From Flaccisagitta enflata (lineage: Eukaryota > Chaetognatha > Sagittoidea > Aphragmophora), in NCBI GenBank assembly GCA_965153355.1, contig OZ231126.1, positions 37,200,001-37,264,000 on the forward strand: DNA of 64,000 bases, written 5' to 3'. The translations under genes and the position numbers were made by a program. Position 1 is the first letter of the stretch. Each line of letters opens with the position of its first letter. Of this stretch, positions 33,490-44,447 are shown piece by piece. The notes beneath the pieces were generated by a model, which saw only the letters and a list, made by a program, of their open reading frames with translations, ran no database searches and had not been told where the DNA came from.

Positions 33490-33594
33490 CAAGGCCAGAT
33501 ACACAGCTACCCCATTTGCCTGCGGGTGGGCAGGAGCAGAGCTGGTGAAGGTCTCTAGAGCATTTGGGCAGGAGCAGTAGGCTCAAAAATCTGA
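33490..33594 (+). mobile_element. HINE-like A1 left half
   Basis: CAAGGCCAGATACACAGCTA, GGGTGGGCAGGAGCAG, GCATTTGGGCAGGAGCAGTA. It is interrupted at the point where an A3 element starts. Confidence 0.8.
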
Positions 33595-33807
33595 ACAAGT
33601 GACGCGGGGTCACAATATCGTTGCGGACGGGTGGGCAGGGGCATCCAACCCCCATCTACACCCCAGACCACCCCCAACACTCAAACATACACAAAAAGTA
33701 TCTAAAACGCTCGTTTCCCACTTTTCAACTCAATGACCGCTTCCGACAGACAGACCAACGGACGGACGGATGGACAAAGCCTCTTATAGAGTTGCGTGTC
33801 CGCAACT
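33595..33807 (+). mobile_element. HINE-like element, subfamily A3 (best copy)
   Basis: CAAGTGACGCGGGGTCAC, motif GTTGCGGAC at 33620-33628, GGGCAGGGGCATCCAACC, TTCCCACTTTTCAACTCAA, a (GACGGACG) array, GACAAAGCCTCTTATAGA and the terminal hairpin GTTGCGTGTCCGCAAC, then TAAAAAA. The left motif matches the hairpin strand exactly. Confidence 0.93.
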
Positions 33808-34043
33808 AAAAAACGCCAAAATAGAAAAAAGGGGACCAACCAATTCCAACTCCCCAAATGATCCATTCAGACTTGTGAATCATTGCCGAATATCGATATC
33901 CATTCATACCTTCAATTACCATTCCTATTCCTCGTCATTGCTTTTTCTCCAACGCCAACATAACATTGATTCTTTTGCCGCTTCAAAAAATCGGCCAATG
34001 CCTATGATTCTAAATAGAGCGGTGTTTTTCCGTCTCTCTGTTC
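33808..34043. other. Non-coding stretch
   Basis: No recognised feature. Confidence 0.4.
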
Positions 34044-34064
34044 TTCTCCTTCTTCTTCTACTTC

Positions 34065-34096
<32 letters not shown>

Positions 34097-34175
34097 CTTC
34101 TTCTTCTTCTTCTTCTTCTTCTTCTTCTTCTTCTTCTTCATCTTCTTCTTCTTTTTCTTTTTCCTCTCCTTCCCC
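34044..34175. repeat. (CTT)n microsatellite
   Basis: About 130 bp of CTT triplets. Confidence 0.97.
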
Positions 34176-34194
34176 TTCTTCTTGTGTTGGGTGT

Positions 34195-34400
34195 GTTCAC
34201 AAGGGTCTTCTTGCTAAATGGCGTCAGGACACTGTATTCTGAGACATGTTCACGCTGTCTTTCTTAGATGCGTTCACGCTGGTCTTCTATGACGTGAACT
34301 TAGACATGTTCAAGCTGGTCCTGACGTGAACTTAAACATGTTCACACTGATCTACTATGATGTAAACTTTGACATGTTCACACCTATCTTCTTAGACATG
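34195..34400. repeat. Degenerate minisatellite, GACATGTTCACGCT units
   Basis: Five to six units sharing GACATGTTCAC(G/A)CTG and CTATGACGTGAACTT, at spacings of about 25-50 bp. Confidence 0.8.
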
Positions 34401-34769
34401 AATTTCTTCTCAATTCCCTCATACACTCCCACATATCAACGTTGACAATATACACGTTCATTCAGTTTTTTCAAGGTCTTTTTTTTTTACAATATACATT
34501 CACTCAAAACGCATTATCACTGGTCAAACTCATACTTTTGGATCACCACTAATTCTGATTGCCTTCTGATCGGTCAAGTGACATCACTATGGGAGACTCT
34601 TTGTGTTTTGAGTTGGGATTGGGTTGCTTTAAGGAGTAAGGAAAATGTAAAGTTAATCAGTGTGTCAATTTCCTCGATGTCAACATTCTTTTGTTGCCAA
34701 AATAAGGGAGTAAGGAAATTTGATGTAGATCTATATCTATCTTTTTCTTTTTCTTTTTTTTTTCTTTTT
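34401..34769. other. Non-coding stretch
   Basis: Nothing recognised. Confidence 0.4.
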
Positions 34770-34913
34770 AGTCGCGGACACGCGACTCTACACCTTGCCA
34801 TGTCGGTCGGTCAGTCCGTCCGTCCGTCGGTCACATTTCTAAATTGCAAGCAGTTTTTGCATTACTGCTCTCGCCCAACCATCCGCGACTGTCTTGCCGT
34901 GTATCCGACCTTG
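34770..34913 (-). mobile_element. HINE-like element, subfamily A2
   Basis: Hairpin AGTCGCGGACACGCGACT after a T run, CTACACCTTGCCATGTCGG, a (GTCC) array, CTCGCCCAACCATCCGCG and GTGTATCCGACCTTG then TTTTTT. Confidence 0.9.
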
Positions 34914-34985
34914 TTTTTTCTTTTTTCTCTTTTACGTTTTTTTTCGTTTCTTTTTTCTTTTTTTGTCTTTTTTTGGTTTTCGTTT

Positions 34986-35037
<52 letters not shown>

Positions 35038-35039
35038 TG
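34986..35039. repeat. (TTTC)n microsatellite
   Basis: Tetranucleotide array of about 54 bp. Confidence 0.97.
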
Positions 35040-35062
35040 TTTCAAAGTGGGTTTTTTATCCT

Positions 35063-35293
35063 TTATGAGCATGCTTGCTCTGTCTCTGGCTGAGATTTTC
35101 CACTCATCCAGAGCTAAACTGAGCCTAGGGGCTCCCGAACTCCTTATTCTTCGGCTCCTAGCTGCTCCAAAACTCCTTAATCTCTCTCTTTTCCGCGAAG
35201 TCAGGAGGAAGTCAGAATTATGAAGAGCACTCACTCATGGGCAGCTCGCTCACTTCCTGCGATTGCGCGAGAGGCTCTCTCCTCAGTGCAAAT

Positions 35294-35300
<7 letters not shown>
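35063..35300 (+). repeat. Dispersed repeat family G (copy 2)
   Basis: Matches 26285-26525, again ending at a CT microsatellite. Confidence 0.9.

Positions 35301-35384
<84 letters not shown>
35297..35384. repeat. (CT)n microsatellite
   Basis: About 88 bp of CT. Confidence 0.98.
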
Positions 35385-35390
<6 letters not shown>

Positions 35391-35622
35391 TCTCCCTTTT
35401 CTCTCCTTTCCTTCAAACACGGGACCTTGGCGCTAATGAGGAAATCATTTGGAGTAATTGATTGGTTTTTGCTAGGCCACTTTTTTGGGGGCTAAACTTT
35501 TGTTGAGAAACGATTCATTATTTTTGCATTAAAGGGGTATTTTGAATAGAATTGCAAAAGGATTTTTCAAGATGATGGATCGATTTTGACGATGTTACCG
35601 CGCGCGCGCCCTTAGCAAAGTG

Positions 35623-35653
<31 letters not shown>

Positions 35654-35793
35654 TCGTCAGTCACATTGCATTTCTATTGCCTATTTCTATCTATTTTGTT
35701 TGTAATATATTCAACTGCTTTTGTTTGTGTACTGTTTCTAAATTCAATGTGTGAATGTATATACTAAATTCTGATCGGTATACTTAACTCCCC
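35385..35793. other. Non-coding stretch with short SSRs
   Basis: Contains a short (CG)n run near 35601 and an AG run at 35621-35650; otherwise unique. Confidence 0.55.
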
Positions 35794-36405
35794 ACCATCC
35801 GTTCAAACTACCGCCAGGTGGTTTTCAGTATTACTCTGGATTTTCCGCTTGTTTACACTCAATATGGACCTCCTGAACAAGAATCCAGCTTCAAAAAAAT
35901 CTTTCTTGTGGCGCTTTCTGAAAAAAATCCAAAATTGATTGTTTTTTCTCTTATTTTGAAGTCAGAATTTTTAGGGTGGCAAGAAGATCTTTTTAGATAG
36001 CATATCTGAATTCCTGATAAAATTTCCTTTCATTTGATAGGTCGCACTATATGTTTTTGAAAAGAAATAAGATTTTCAATTTCTAAGCCACCGTTACAAA
36101 AAGTAACGGTGGCTGAAAAATTGAAAATTTGATCTCTTTTGAAAAATATATAGTGCGACCTATCAAAGAAAAGGAAATTTCATCAGGAATTCAAATATGC
36201 TATCTAAAAAGGTTTTCTAACAACCCTCTAGAATCTGGGTGCAATATAGAATGAAAAATTATGAATTTTGGATTTTTTTCAAAAAGCGCCACAAGAAAGA
36301 TTTCTTTGAAGCTGGATCCTAGTTCAGGAAGTCCATCCTGAGTAAATTCAAGCAGAAAATTCAGAGTAATACTAAAAACCGCCTGGCGGTAATTTGGATG
36401 GATGG
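35794..36405. mobile_element. 612-bp near-continuous palindrome
   Basis: The outer ends CCACCATCC and GGATGGTG are followed by inverted copies of CCGCCAGGTGG and AGTATTACTCTGGA. Pairing continues through TTTCTTGTGGCGCTTT and ATAGTGCGACCTATC to a central stem GCCACCGTTAC / GTAACGGTGGC around 36089-36115. The arms are about 300 bp with a 5-nt loop. There is no internal tandem repeat and no coding. It is probably a foldback MITE; its transcript would be a long hairpin RNA. Confidence 0.9.
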
Positions 36406-36490
36406 TGTCCCTCTATGACGCCTTTCAAATTCCTAATAGGTCTTACATAATAAAGTAACAAAGGAGATCTAAAAGAATTTGTTACTTTTT

Positions 36491-36857
36491 AGATGCATCC
36501 TCGCATCTCTATAATAGGCTGTGTCCGTTGGTCAGTTGGTTGGTCGGGTGGTCGGTAACGCATTCATTAAAAACATCAAAATCATGCATTTTGAGTTGCG
36601 ACAAAGCACCTCTATAACTGGCTGTGTCCGTTGGTTGGTTGGTCGGTTGGTTGGGTAACGCATTTGTTCGACAATCCACAAGTCGCACCTTATTGGCCTA
36701 CTTGGCCTTGTTTCAACAGAAAAGAGGTTCTTACCCAGTAAAAGAAGCATACATTTAGTAATTCATTCATGAAATCATTTTTTCATTCATAAAAACATTC
36801 ATCCATGGAAAAAAACATTCATTCACAGAGGACGCATCGTTGGCCTACTTGGCCTTG
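36491..36857 (-). mobile_element. HINE-like element, subfamily A5, interrupted
   Basis: Hairpin GATGCATCCTCGCATC at 36492-36507, CTCTATAATAGGCTGTG and a TTGG/GGTC array. After a foreign insert come GAGGACGCATCG (36829-36840) and the CAAGG end (ACTTGGCCTTG). Confidence 0.9.
36594..36710 (-). mobile_element. HINE-like element, subfamily A6, nested
   Basis: AGTTGCGACAAAGCACC, CTCTATAACTGGCTGTG, a TTGG array, AAGTCGCACCTTATTGG, CTTGGCCTTG. It lies wholly inside the A5 element. Confidence 0.9.
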
Positions 36858-37155
36858 TTTGTGTAAGACCCGATACCATGTCAACAAAAGGTAGATTGGT
36901 TGAAGAGAATATTTATCCATTACGGGTTAAATTGGGATTCTACTGCTCCAATGCTTACTCGGTGGGGAAAGAAAGGGTGTAACAAATGACAGTTATGAAC
37001 AGGTGATCGAAATATGAAAAACATAATAAAAAAGAACAGGCAGAATGTTAAAGATAGATCAAAATTTAAAAATGAAGAATGTGGTCCTGGGTAGGTCTTG
37101 TTATTCAGAATGAATATGATTGGGCGAGGGTGGGCCAGGTACTCCTGAAAGAGGG

Positions 37156-37157
<2 letters not shown>
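36858..37157. other. Non-coding stretch
   Basis: No recognised feature. Confidence 0.4.

Positions 37158-37201
<44 letters not shown>
37158..37201. repeat. (AG)n microsatellite
   Basis: About 44 bp of AG. Confidence 0.96.
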
Positions 37202-37204
<3 letters not shown>

Positions 37205-37466
37205 AAAGGAGAGGTTCAGAACAACACTTTTAAAATAATGACAAAAAAGGGGAGGAGAACAAATGACGCATTGGAGTTGGATGGATGACAGATAAGACGG
37301 ATTAACAAGGCATGGACGAGAGAGAAAAAGAGACACACACAAAAGGGAAAGGCGTTCTGAGGGGAGTTGAATAAGAAACGAATACATACTGCACTGGGTT
37401 GAATAAAAGGTGAGGTAAGATTGATAACGGGGTTAATGAAATCTTGGGGGGGGGGGGACGGGGCCG

Positions 37467-37532
37467 GGCACGATGGCAGTTGTCGAGACCACAATGCAAT
37501 GGTCGCCCGCAAGTCATTGAATAAACCCTCAC
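37467..37532 (-). other. Possible decayed exon with NF-X1-like cysteine motif
   Basis: On the minus strand this reads TCGRPLHCGLDNCHR, which resembles the CGxPLxCGxHxCxxxC start of NF-X1 zinc fingers. It follows a pyrimidine-rich TTCCTCTATCAG. The expected next cysteines are absent because the sequence runs into a poly-C tract. It may be chance. Confidence 0.2.
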
Positions 37533-37630
37533 AATCTCTGATAGAGGAAAAAAGTCACATCGGGAATCACTAAGGGCGAGATGCAGAGATACAGAGGCGA
37601 TTGTAAAGGGTCGGAAAATTCCTTGTTTTT

Positions 37631-37851
37631 GGTCCGTCGGACCGTCGGTCTGTCGGTCGGTCTTTCGGTCACAAAGTTGTTTTAAAAGGCGTTTCAGACT
37701 TTTTTAAAGACATTTTAAAGCTTTTTTAGTATCGATAAGAACCTGTTGGCTAATTCAAAGGTCCTTTTGAAAATTTTAGTCTGTCTGCCTGTCTGTTTAT
37801 TCAACCTTTTGTGAAAATGCCGACGCACGCGACTTAGGTCCAATAACCTTG
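37631..37851 (-). mobile_element. HINE-like element, hairpin end lost
   Basis: A GTCCGTCGGACCGTCGG array, a divergent body, GACGCACGCGACTTAGG and the end CAATAACCTTG. On the minus strand the end reads CAAGGTTATTG with AGTCGCGTGC. Confidence 0.65.
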
Positions 37852-37984
37852 TTAACCAGTATCAAAACAACAACAACAAACAAATTTGGATGTAGTGATG
37901 TAGCTGAAGGACCTTCAATTCTGGTGAAGGGGAGGGGGGGGGTTCAAGAAGGGGGCGGAGGCAGGCGTGCATTTTATGGAGTGA

Positions 37985-38275
37985 AGAGTAACGCCGTTAC
38001 TCGGCTACACGGCAAGACAGTCGCAGACGGTTGGGCAGGTGCAGTAATGCGATAACCGCTCGCAACTAAAAAAAAATTGGGACCGAAACGGCTAAAAAGA
38101 AGCATAGAGAAAGTGAACAAGGCACACGGCTACCCAGTTGCGTGCGGATAAGCAGAAGCCATTTTAAGGTCACTAGACCATTTGGGCAGGAGCAGTGAGG
38201 TCATCAGGTCAAAGAATTGAAATCATAAAAAAAGTAAAATGTGACGGACGGGCAGACCAACATAGTCAACACGTT
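37985..38275 (+). mobile_element. Two partial HINE-like copies
   Basis: 37985-38068 is a decayed A2 body (CGGCAAGACAGTCGCAGAC, GGGCAGGTGCAGTAATGC, CGCAACTAAAA). 38118-38275 is a left-end A1 copy (CAAGGCACACGGCTACCC, AGTTGCGTGCGG, GAGGTCATC, GACGGACGGGCAGACC) without a hairpin. Confidence 0.65.
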
Positions 38276-39004
38276 TTCGATAAAGGAGCGCTCGAGAAAG
38301 TATTTCTGGTGTTACTGGTTGGACCTCGACTCCTGCACTTGCAGATTATTCGAAACTGGCAGAGCCATTACGCCCCTACAGTTGTCAGAATTTTAAGGGC
38401 TGCAGTGATCTCACAAAATTCTACATTTTTAAAAGCATTATTAAATCCATTGCATGCATCTGTTTTTTAAAACTTTACAACAAATAAAACCAGTATGATC
38501 TCTTTGCAAATGAAAAAGTGTTGATACTATCTGTTTATTTTGTGAAAGCTGTGTACTAATAATTGTCTTTAGTTCCAATTGAGTAAAGTTGAAACGTTTG
38601 TCATTTCAAAAAACAGAAATCTTGATACTGCATTATGCAAATTAGATTACTGGTGATTTGACTCACTTCCATGTCTATCAAACTTAGGGTTGGTGAACAT
38701 TAAGTTAGACAGGATCGAGACAGTTTGACAAGTCGGAAAATCCCAGGATTAAATGTAAGTTACACGGAAGGAAAGAAAGGAAGGAAAGCACGCCTGGGCG
38801 GAGGAGGAAGGGGGAAGACAGAATAAGCGAGGTAACAAGGGATAGAAAAAAGAGAGGACAGAAGACTGAAAGGACAGAGAGAGGAGAGGACAGAAGACTG
38901 AAAGGACAGAAGAGGGTGACAAAGAGGATGTGATCGATGATGAAAAATGACGGATGCAAAGGTGAAAGGGGATGAAAAATCGAGAGTAAATAATGATGAA
39001 AAAT
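38276..39004. other. Non-coding stretch, purine-rich from 38760
   Basis: No feature to 38760. From there GGAAAGAAAGG- and GAGAGGACAGAAGACTG-type purine repeats occur, the latter a short duplication near 38860-38915. Confidence 0.5.
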
Positions 39005-39180
39005 GAACGACGAGGGTGATGAATAAGGACGATGGAGAGTGACATAAAGGGAAGTGAACGACGAGGGTGATGAATAAGGACGATGGAGAGTGACATAAAG
39101 GGAAGTGAATGACCAAATGAACGACGAGGGTGATGAATAAGGACGATGGAGAGTGACATAAAGGGTAAACGACCAAATGA
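39005..39180. repeat. Minisatellite, three ~51-63-bp units
   Basis: GAACGACGAGGGTGATGAAT ... GACATAAAGGG repeats with starts at 39005, 39056 and 39119. Confidence 0.95.
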
Positions 39181-40094
39181 AGTAACGAACCGACGCGGAA
39201 AAAGCACTGAATGATGGTCGGCGCGTTCCTAACCAGCGCTTATGATGACGATGATGACTGTGACGATGATGACGGCGATGACAAGGACGGTGACGACGAC
39301 GATGATGAAGTTGACGACCGCTTGGGGAAAATAAGATGTACTTTGGGAGATAGCGACATTCCTTATAGGATATTGACGCACAGATGTAAAATTAAGTGCA
39401 AACTATGAACAAGTCACCGACTCTCCGTCGACGGGCCGTCTATGTTCGTTTTCAACGGTTTCACAAGTGAAAATCATGTTTTTTTTTTATCAAACCGTTA
39501 ACGATTATGAGATGAAGAAGAAATCAATTAAAAAGCTAAAATGATAACAATGTACTCAACGTCACCAAGCTATTAACGAAGCAACACAGATTTGCAAAAC
39601 AATTGCGAACCCGGATGAACTAAACGAACAGAAAAAAAAAAGATTCATCAAAAACGCGTCAATCAGGAATGAAAACTAATTCGGCCTAAAGCCCTACTTA
39701 TAGGACTTCGAAGGGGTTCAATTTGCTGTCAAGTTATAAAAGTGGTGTACATCGAGAAATAAATCGAAACGCGGGGTCAGGAGGGGGGGGGGAGCGAGGG
39801 GCGCAAAGTGAAGAAAATTGATAGAGAAAGGAGGGGGGGGGGGAAGGTTGAAGAGATCGAAAGAAGGGCGATGAAGTAAAAGAGGGTAAAAAGTGGAAGA
39901 AAGGGAGTGACCGAGTGAGAGCCAAGATGAGAGGGGGGGGGGTAAAGAGGGAGTGATGAAGGTAAAATGGGCCTGATAAGTTGTAGGAAGAAAGACAGGA
40001 AGAGGGTGGTAAAGAAAATAGTCGCAAAAGCGTTAGATGGTCAGCGGTACCCGTTGCCCCTATATGAGTGTATGAGGGTGTGAGGTGGTGAGAG
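39181..40094. other. Non-coding stretch with GATGAC and poly-G tracts
   Basis: A GATGAC-rich low-complexity tract lies at 39240-39315. Three runs of 8-12 G with purine flanks occur at 39782, 39830 and 39934. Confidence 0.55.
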
Positions 40095-40853
40095 GGGCAG
40101 TGGCCACGAAGGAGCCAATGACCTATGTTGTTTTTTTTAGCCTGGAACCTGGGGCCTTGAAGCTGGGATTTGAGCCTGGAGGCGGGGATTTGAGCCTTGT
40201 GGCTGGGATTTGAGCCTTGTGACTGGGATTTGAACCTCGAGACTGGGGTTTGAGCCTAAAGACTGGGATTTGAGCCTGGAGGCTAGGATTTGTGCCTCAA
40301 GACTGGGATTTGTGCCTCAAGACTGGGATTTGAGCCTCGAGGCTGGGATTTGGGCCTCGAGGCTGGGATTTGGGCCTCAAGGCTGGGATTTGGGCCTCGA
40401 GTCTGGGATTTGGGCCTCGAGGCTGGGATTTGGGCCTCGAGGCTGGGATTTGGGCCTCGAGGCTGGGATTTGGGCCTCAAGGCTGGGATTTGGGCCTTGA
40501 GGCTGGGATTTGGGCCTCAAGGCTGAAAGCGGGGGGGGGGGGTACAGAGAAGGAGGAGGAGAAGGAGGAGAAATTTCTCCTGTGTGAAAGCATAGGTCGA
40601 ATTGGCCGAGATTTGTGCCAAGAAGTTAGGATTTGGGCCTTTAGACTGGGATTTGGGCTTTTAGGCCAGAATTTGGGCTTCAAGGCCAGAATTTGGGCTT
40701 CAAGGTTGAGATTCAGGCCTGGATGTTGGCACTTGGGTCTTGAGGCCAGGATTTCGACTCTAGGGGGGGACGAAGAAGATGGAGGAGGAGAAGAAGGAGA
40801 AATTTCTGCATATGTGAAAGCATAGGTCATCGGCCCCTTCGGGGCCGCTGCCC
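40095..40853. mobile_element. Foldback family B element with expanded 20-bp minisatellite
   Basis: The left terminus is degenerate (GGGGCAGTGGCCACGAAGG). About 18 units of GGGATTTGGGCCTCGAGGCT follow at 40155-40525, then AGAAATTTCTCCTGTG and GTGAAAGCATAGGTCGA. A second minisatellite block and a second terminus, ending GGGGCCGCTGCCC, complete it. The right part looks internally duplicated. The 20-bp period leaves all frames open. Confidence 0.85.
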
Positions 40854-41494
40854 AAAAGGAGGGGAAAAGACTGAAAAATGGGGATGGCAAGATATTGGAT
40901 GGGGAGATTAGAGGAGATTTTGAAAAAGTTAAAGGCGTATGTATTAGAGTAATGCACCAAGTGGCGAGTGCATGAAATTGAAAGCGGAGTTTAGGCTGGT
41001 TTTCCGCGAACCTCACTGTGCAAATGTTGAAATGCATATAGAAGTGGTGATCTCTGTGCGACATCAATTGAAAAGATACAGTCTATGCTTGAGCGTATTT
41101 TCATACAAAAGAGTAACCAGCTCTTTTCAAACATGGTCACACCCAGAAGTATCTCAAGACTTATTACTGACGGCGTAATTTTCAAGCACAAACCCGCGCG
41201 AACGTCGCGTCGCCACACACGAAGACGATATTCCATTCGATGAAAAGGAACCATTTTCCGCATCTTTTAATTCTCTCCTCTCCTCTTTTCTTTCTTTTCT
41301 AATCCTTTTTTCATCTTTTTTTTCTTCACGGGTCAAAGGAAAGGAAATAATCGATGAATAGAAACGACTTAAAAAAAGGATTGACTAATCAAGAGGAAGG
41401 GAAAAAAAGGGAAAAGAGGATTGACTAGTGGATGGGAAGAATAGAGGGGAGAGACCAGAGACATGTAAGTGTATATGAAGATGATGATGATGAT

Positions 41495-41499
<5 letters not shown>
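40854..41499. other. Non-coding stretch
   Basis: No gene or repeat recognised apart from T- and A-rich runs near 41270-41330. Confidence 0.4.
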
Positions 41500-41585
<86 letters not shown>

Positions 41586-41642
41586 GGTAAGTAGAAAGTG
41601 AGAGTGAGACAAACTTACAAACACTCATAAACACATAGACAC

Positions 41643-41734
<92 letters not shown>

Positions 41735-41757
41735 ACAAGAGACTCAAAGCATTATTA

Positions 41758-41817
<60 letters not shown>

Positions 41818-41829
41818 AAAAGAAAGAAA

Positions 41830-41907
<78 letters not shown>

Positions 41908-41915
41908 AATAAGGA

Positions 41916-41987
<72 letters not shown>

Positions 41988-42056
41988 AGAAAGAAAGAAA
42001 AAAAGAAAGAAAGAAAGAAAGAAAGAAAAGAGGAAAGAAGGAAAGAAGAAAGAGTA
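41500..42056. repeat. SSR block: (AG)n, (GACA)n, (CA)n, (GAAA)n
   Basis: About 84 bp of AG (41500-41583), a short GACA array near 41645, CA at 41671-41727, then about 295 bp of GAAA from 41757 with few interruptions. Confidence 0.98.
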
Positions 42057-42159
42057 AGAAAGTAGACGAAAAGTTTCAGGCGCGCATATCTTGAGATTGT
42101 TATCTAAGAAGGACGATATTTCCTTCATCTGAACTTTGTAGGCGATCAATCGCTTCTTT

Positions 42160-42490
42160 ATTCATTCATTCGTCGACATTGATAACCATTTCGTCCATGT
42201 TGATGTTCATCTGCGTCGATCACGGCATCTATCCTCATCGACGCTGGCATTCATAAACGTCGGCAAATGAATCTATCTACGTCGACAAAAACAGTTAAAT
42301 CCGCGTCAACTTTCAATTGGGTCGGCGAAAAAAGTCATCTGCGCGGACCAAGACACTCAACTACTTTGACAGCCTTTAGCTGCATCGACCAAAACATTCA
42401 TCTGAATGGATCAAATCATTTTTCAGCATCGAGCAGAGCATGTAACTGCATCTACCAATGCATTCATTCGCGTCGATCAAGGCATTAATC
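42160..42490. repeat. Degenerate minisatellite with CGTCGA core
   Basis: About ten units of roughly 28-33 bp resembling CATTCATCTGCGTCGACCAA, heavily diverged. Confidence 0.75.
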
Positions 42491-42879
42491 TCTTTGTATA
42501 AAGGACGATGATGCGTTTTTGTATCAACAGAGGGAGATACTCATCTGCAAACTAACTGCGATTATCTGCGTCGACTGTGATAGTCATCTGTTTGTCTGCA
42601 CAGACTAATGCGTGATGTTCATCAGCTTCCGCTATTCGCCGCGATGGCGCCTCGAATTGTAAACTCCATTGTGTAAACTGGATTTACTAATTCCACTCAC
42701 TCGCGACAGAAGGGTGGTCGGGTGTATAATGTTGGATGGCGTGCGACTAGAACCTATCAATGTGTTGCTGTTTGATTGTTGTGTTTAACGAAGTATTCAT
42801 CTTTAAGTTGGCATTAACCGTATTGATCAAACTCGTTGGATAAAAGTTGTACTGAAAGTTTATGACAGAGCAATTTTTT
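42491..42879. other. Non-coding stretch
   Basis: No recognised feature. Confidence 0.4.
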
Positions 42880-43150
42880 TGGCAGTCACCTCAAAGGGCC
42901 GATGTCTTACAGGAAACCGGGGTAAATTTCCACATGACCATCTATCAATTTTTCTGTCCTTCTGTCTTTCTGTCCCCCCCCCCCGCCTTGGCCATCGAGG
43001 CTAGAAATCAGTGCTCTCAGGCCTTATATTTGCCATCCCAGCCCTTAAATTGGCCTTCCAGAATTCAAATTCGCCTTCACCCTAAAATTCTACAGGATAT
43101 TAGCCCTTTGCTCTCACTCCTAGTAGGGTACCGCCGACCATGTGCGATCC
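42880..43150. repeat. Family C-like foldback remnant
   Basis: GGCAGTCACCTCAAAGGGCC, GATGTCTTACAGG, a CTTCTGTC tract, CCAGCCCTTAAATTGGCC-type units and TTCTACAGGATATTAGCCC resemble the ends and core of the 20.5-kb and 24.5-kb elements, but the arms are diverged. Confidence 0.6.
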
Positions 43151-43231
43151 TTTGATCACTGGTTTTAAATGCAGCCTGCTAACAATTCATTTTTCAAAAG
43201 TTTATATTTCTACCATCGTTTTTTCGTTTTT

Positions 43232-44090
43232 AGATGCGTCCTCGCATCTCTATAAGAGGGTCTGTCCCTTGGTCTGTCTGAATGTCTGAGTGTCTGAGTG
43301 TCACGCGAAAATTTCAAAACGCGATTTTCAAGGTTTTCTCTTCATTTCTCTTCCTGTCTCTTCATGTCTCTTATATTTCTTATGTCTCTTTCATCTCTTT
43401 TGTCTCTTTTGTCTCTTTTGTCTCTTTTGTCTCCTATATGTCTCTTATGTCTCTTATGTCTCCTATATGTCTCTTATATCTCTTATGTCTCTTATTTCTC
43501 TTATGTATCTTAGGTATCTTAAGTCTCTTATGTCTCTTTGTCTCTTTTGTCTCTTTTGTCTCCTATATGTCTCCTTTATGTCTCTTATGTCTCCTGTATG
43601 TCTCTTATGTCTCATATATCTCTTATGCCTCTTATATCTCTTACATCTCTTACATCTCTTACATCTCTTATGTCTCTTACATCTCTTATGTCTCTTATGT
43701 CTCTTAGGTCTCTTATGTCTCTCATGTCTCTTCATGTCTCCTCATGTTTCCTCATGTCTCTTCATGTCTCTTTATGTCTCTCCAAGTCCCTTCATGTCTC
43801 TTTGTGAGGATAAGGCGGGGGAGGCGTGGGGGGGCGTGGGGGAGGCGTGGGGAGGCGTTGGGGGGCGTGGGGGGGTGGGGAGGCGTGGGGAGGCGTTGGG
43901 GGGCGTGGGGGGGTGGGGAGGCGGGGGGGAGGGGTGGGGAAGCAAGGGGGGTCAGCTTATATTTTTGTCTTTATCTCTGTATCTTTATATTTTCATATCA
44001 TTATATCTTAATATCTTCATGTCTTAATAATTTGTATGAAAATGTCTTACATCTAAAGAGGAAGCATCTATTGGACATCTCTTGGCCTTG
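43232..44090 (-). mobile_element. HINE-like element, subfamily A5, with two minisatellites
   Basis: Perfect hairpin GATGCGTCCTCGCATC at 43233-43248, CTCTATAAGAGGGTCTGTCC, a GTCTG array, then about 470 bp of TGTCTCTTATAT-type 12-mers (43330-43800). About 150 bp of G-rich GGCGTGGGGA units (43810-43950) follow, then GAGGAAGCATCTA (44059-44071) and the end CTTGGCCTTG. It is the largest family member in the window. Confidence 0.88.
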
Positions 44091-44201
44091 TTGGTTAGTA
44101 ACATGATCATCTCAAGGGACAATACAAAGACTCCGAAGTATTCTTCTCTTAAGCCTCAAAAACTGCCAAAAAGAAGAGCTTTTCTCTCTCATTAAAAAGA
44201 A

Positions 44202-44340
<139 letters not shown>

Positions 44341-44447
44341 GCGATTTGAAAGGTGGGATGGTTTTTGTTTATATTATATCCATTTCATGTTTACATTGAG
44401 GCCAAGTTTTTGGCTAAGGATGCGCGCCAAATGGAAACAGAATCGCC

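Noticed and set aside
33595-33807. tRNA-derived SINE
   Set aside because: No A and B box pair with correct spacing, no 3' LINE-like tail, and a terminal hairpin instead.
38630-38645. Fourth copy of module E, based on ATTATGCAAATTAG
   Set aside because: Similarity stops after the octamer; flanks are unrelated.
40270-40825. Repeated protein-like frames (GWDLGLEAGIW and similar)
   Set aside because: A 20-bp DNA period without stops gives open 20-residue repeats in several frames on both strands; it is a foldback minisatellite.
43290-44027. 245-residue open frame
   Set aside because: It is translation of a 12-bp minisatellite (multiple of three) and a G-rich array inside an A5 element, with no start context or domain.
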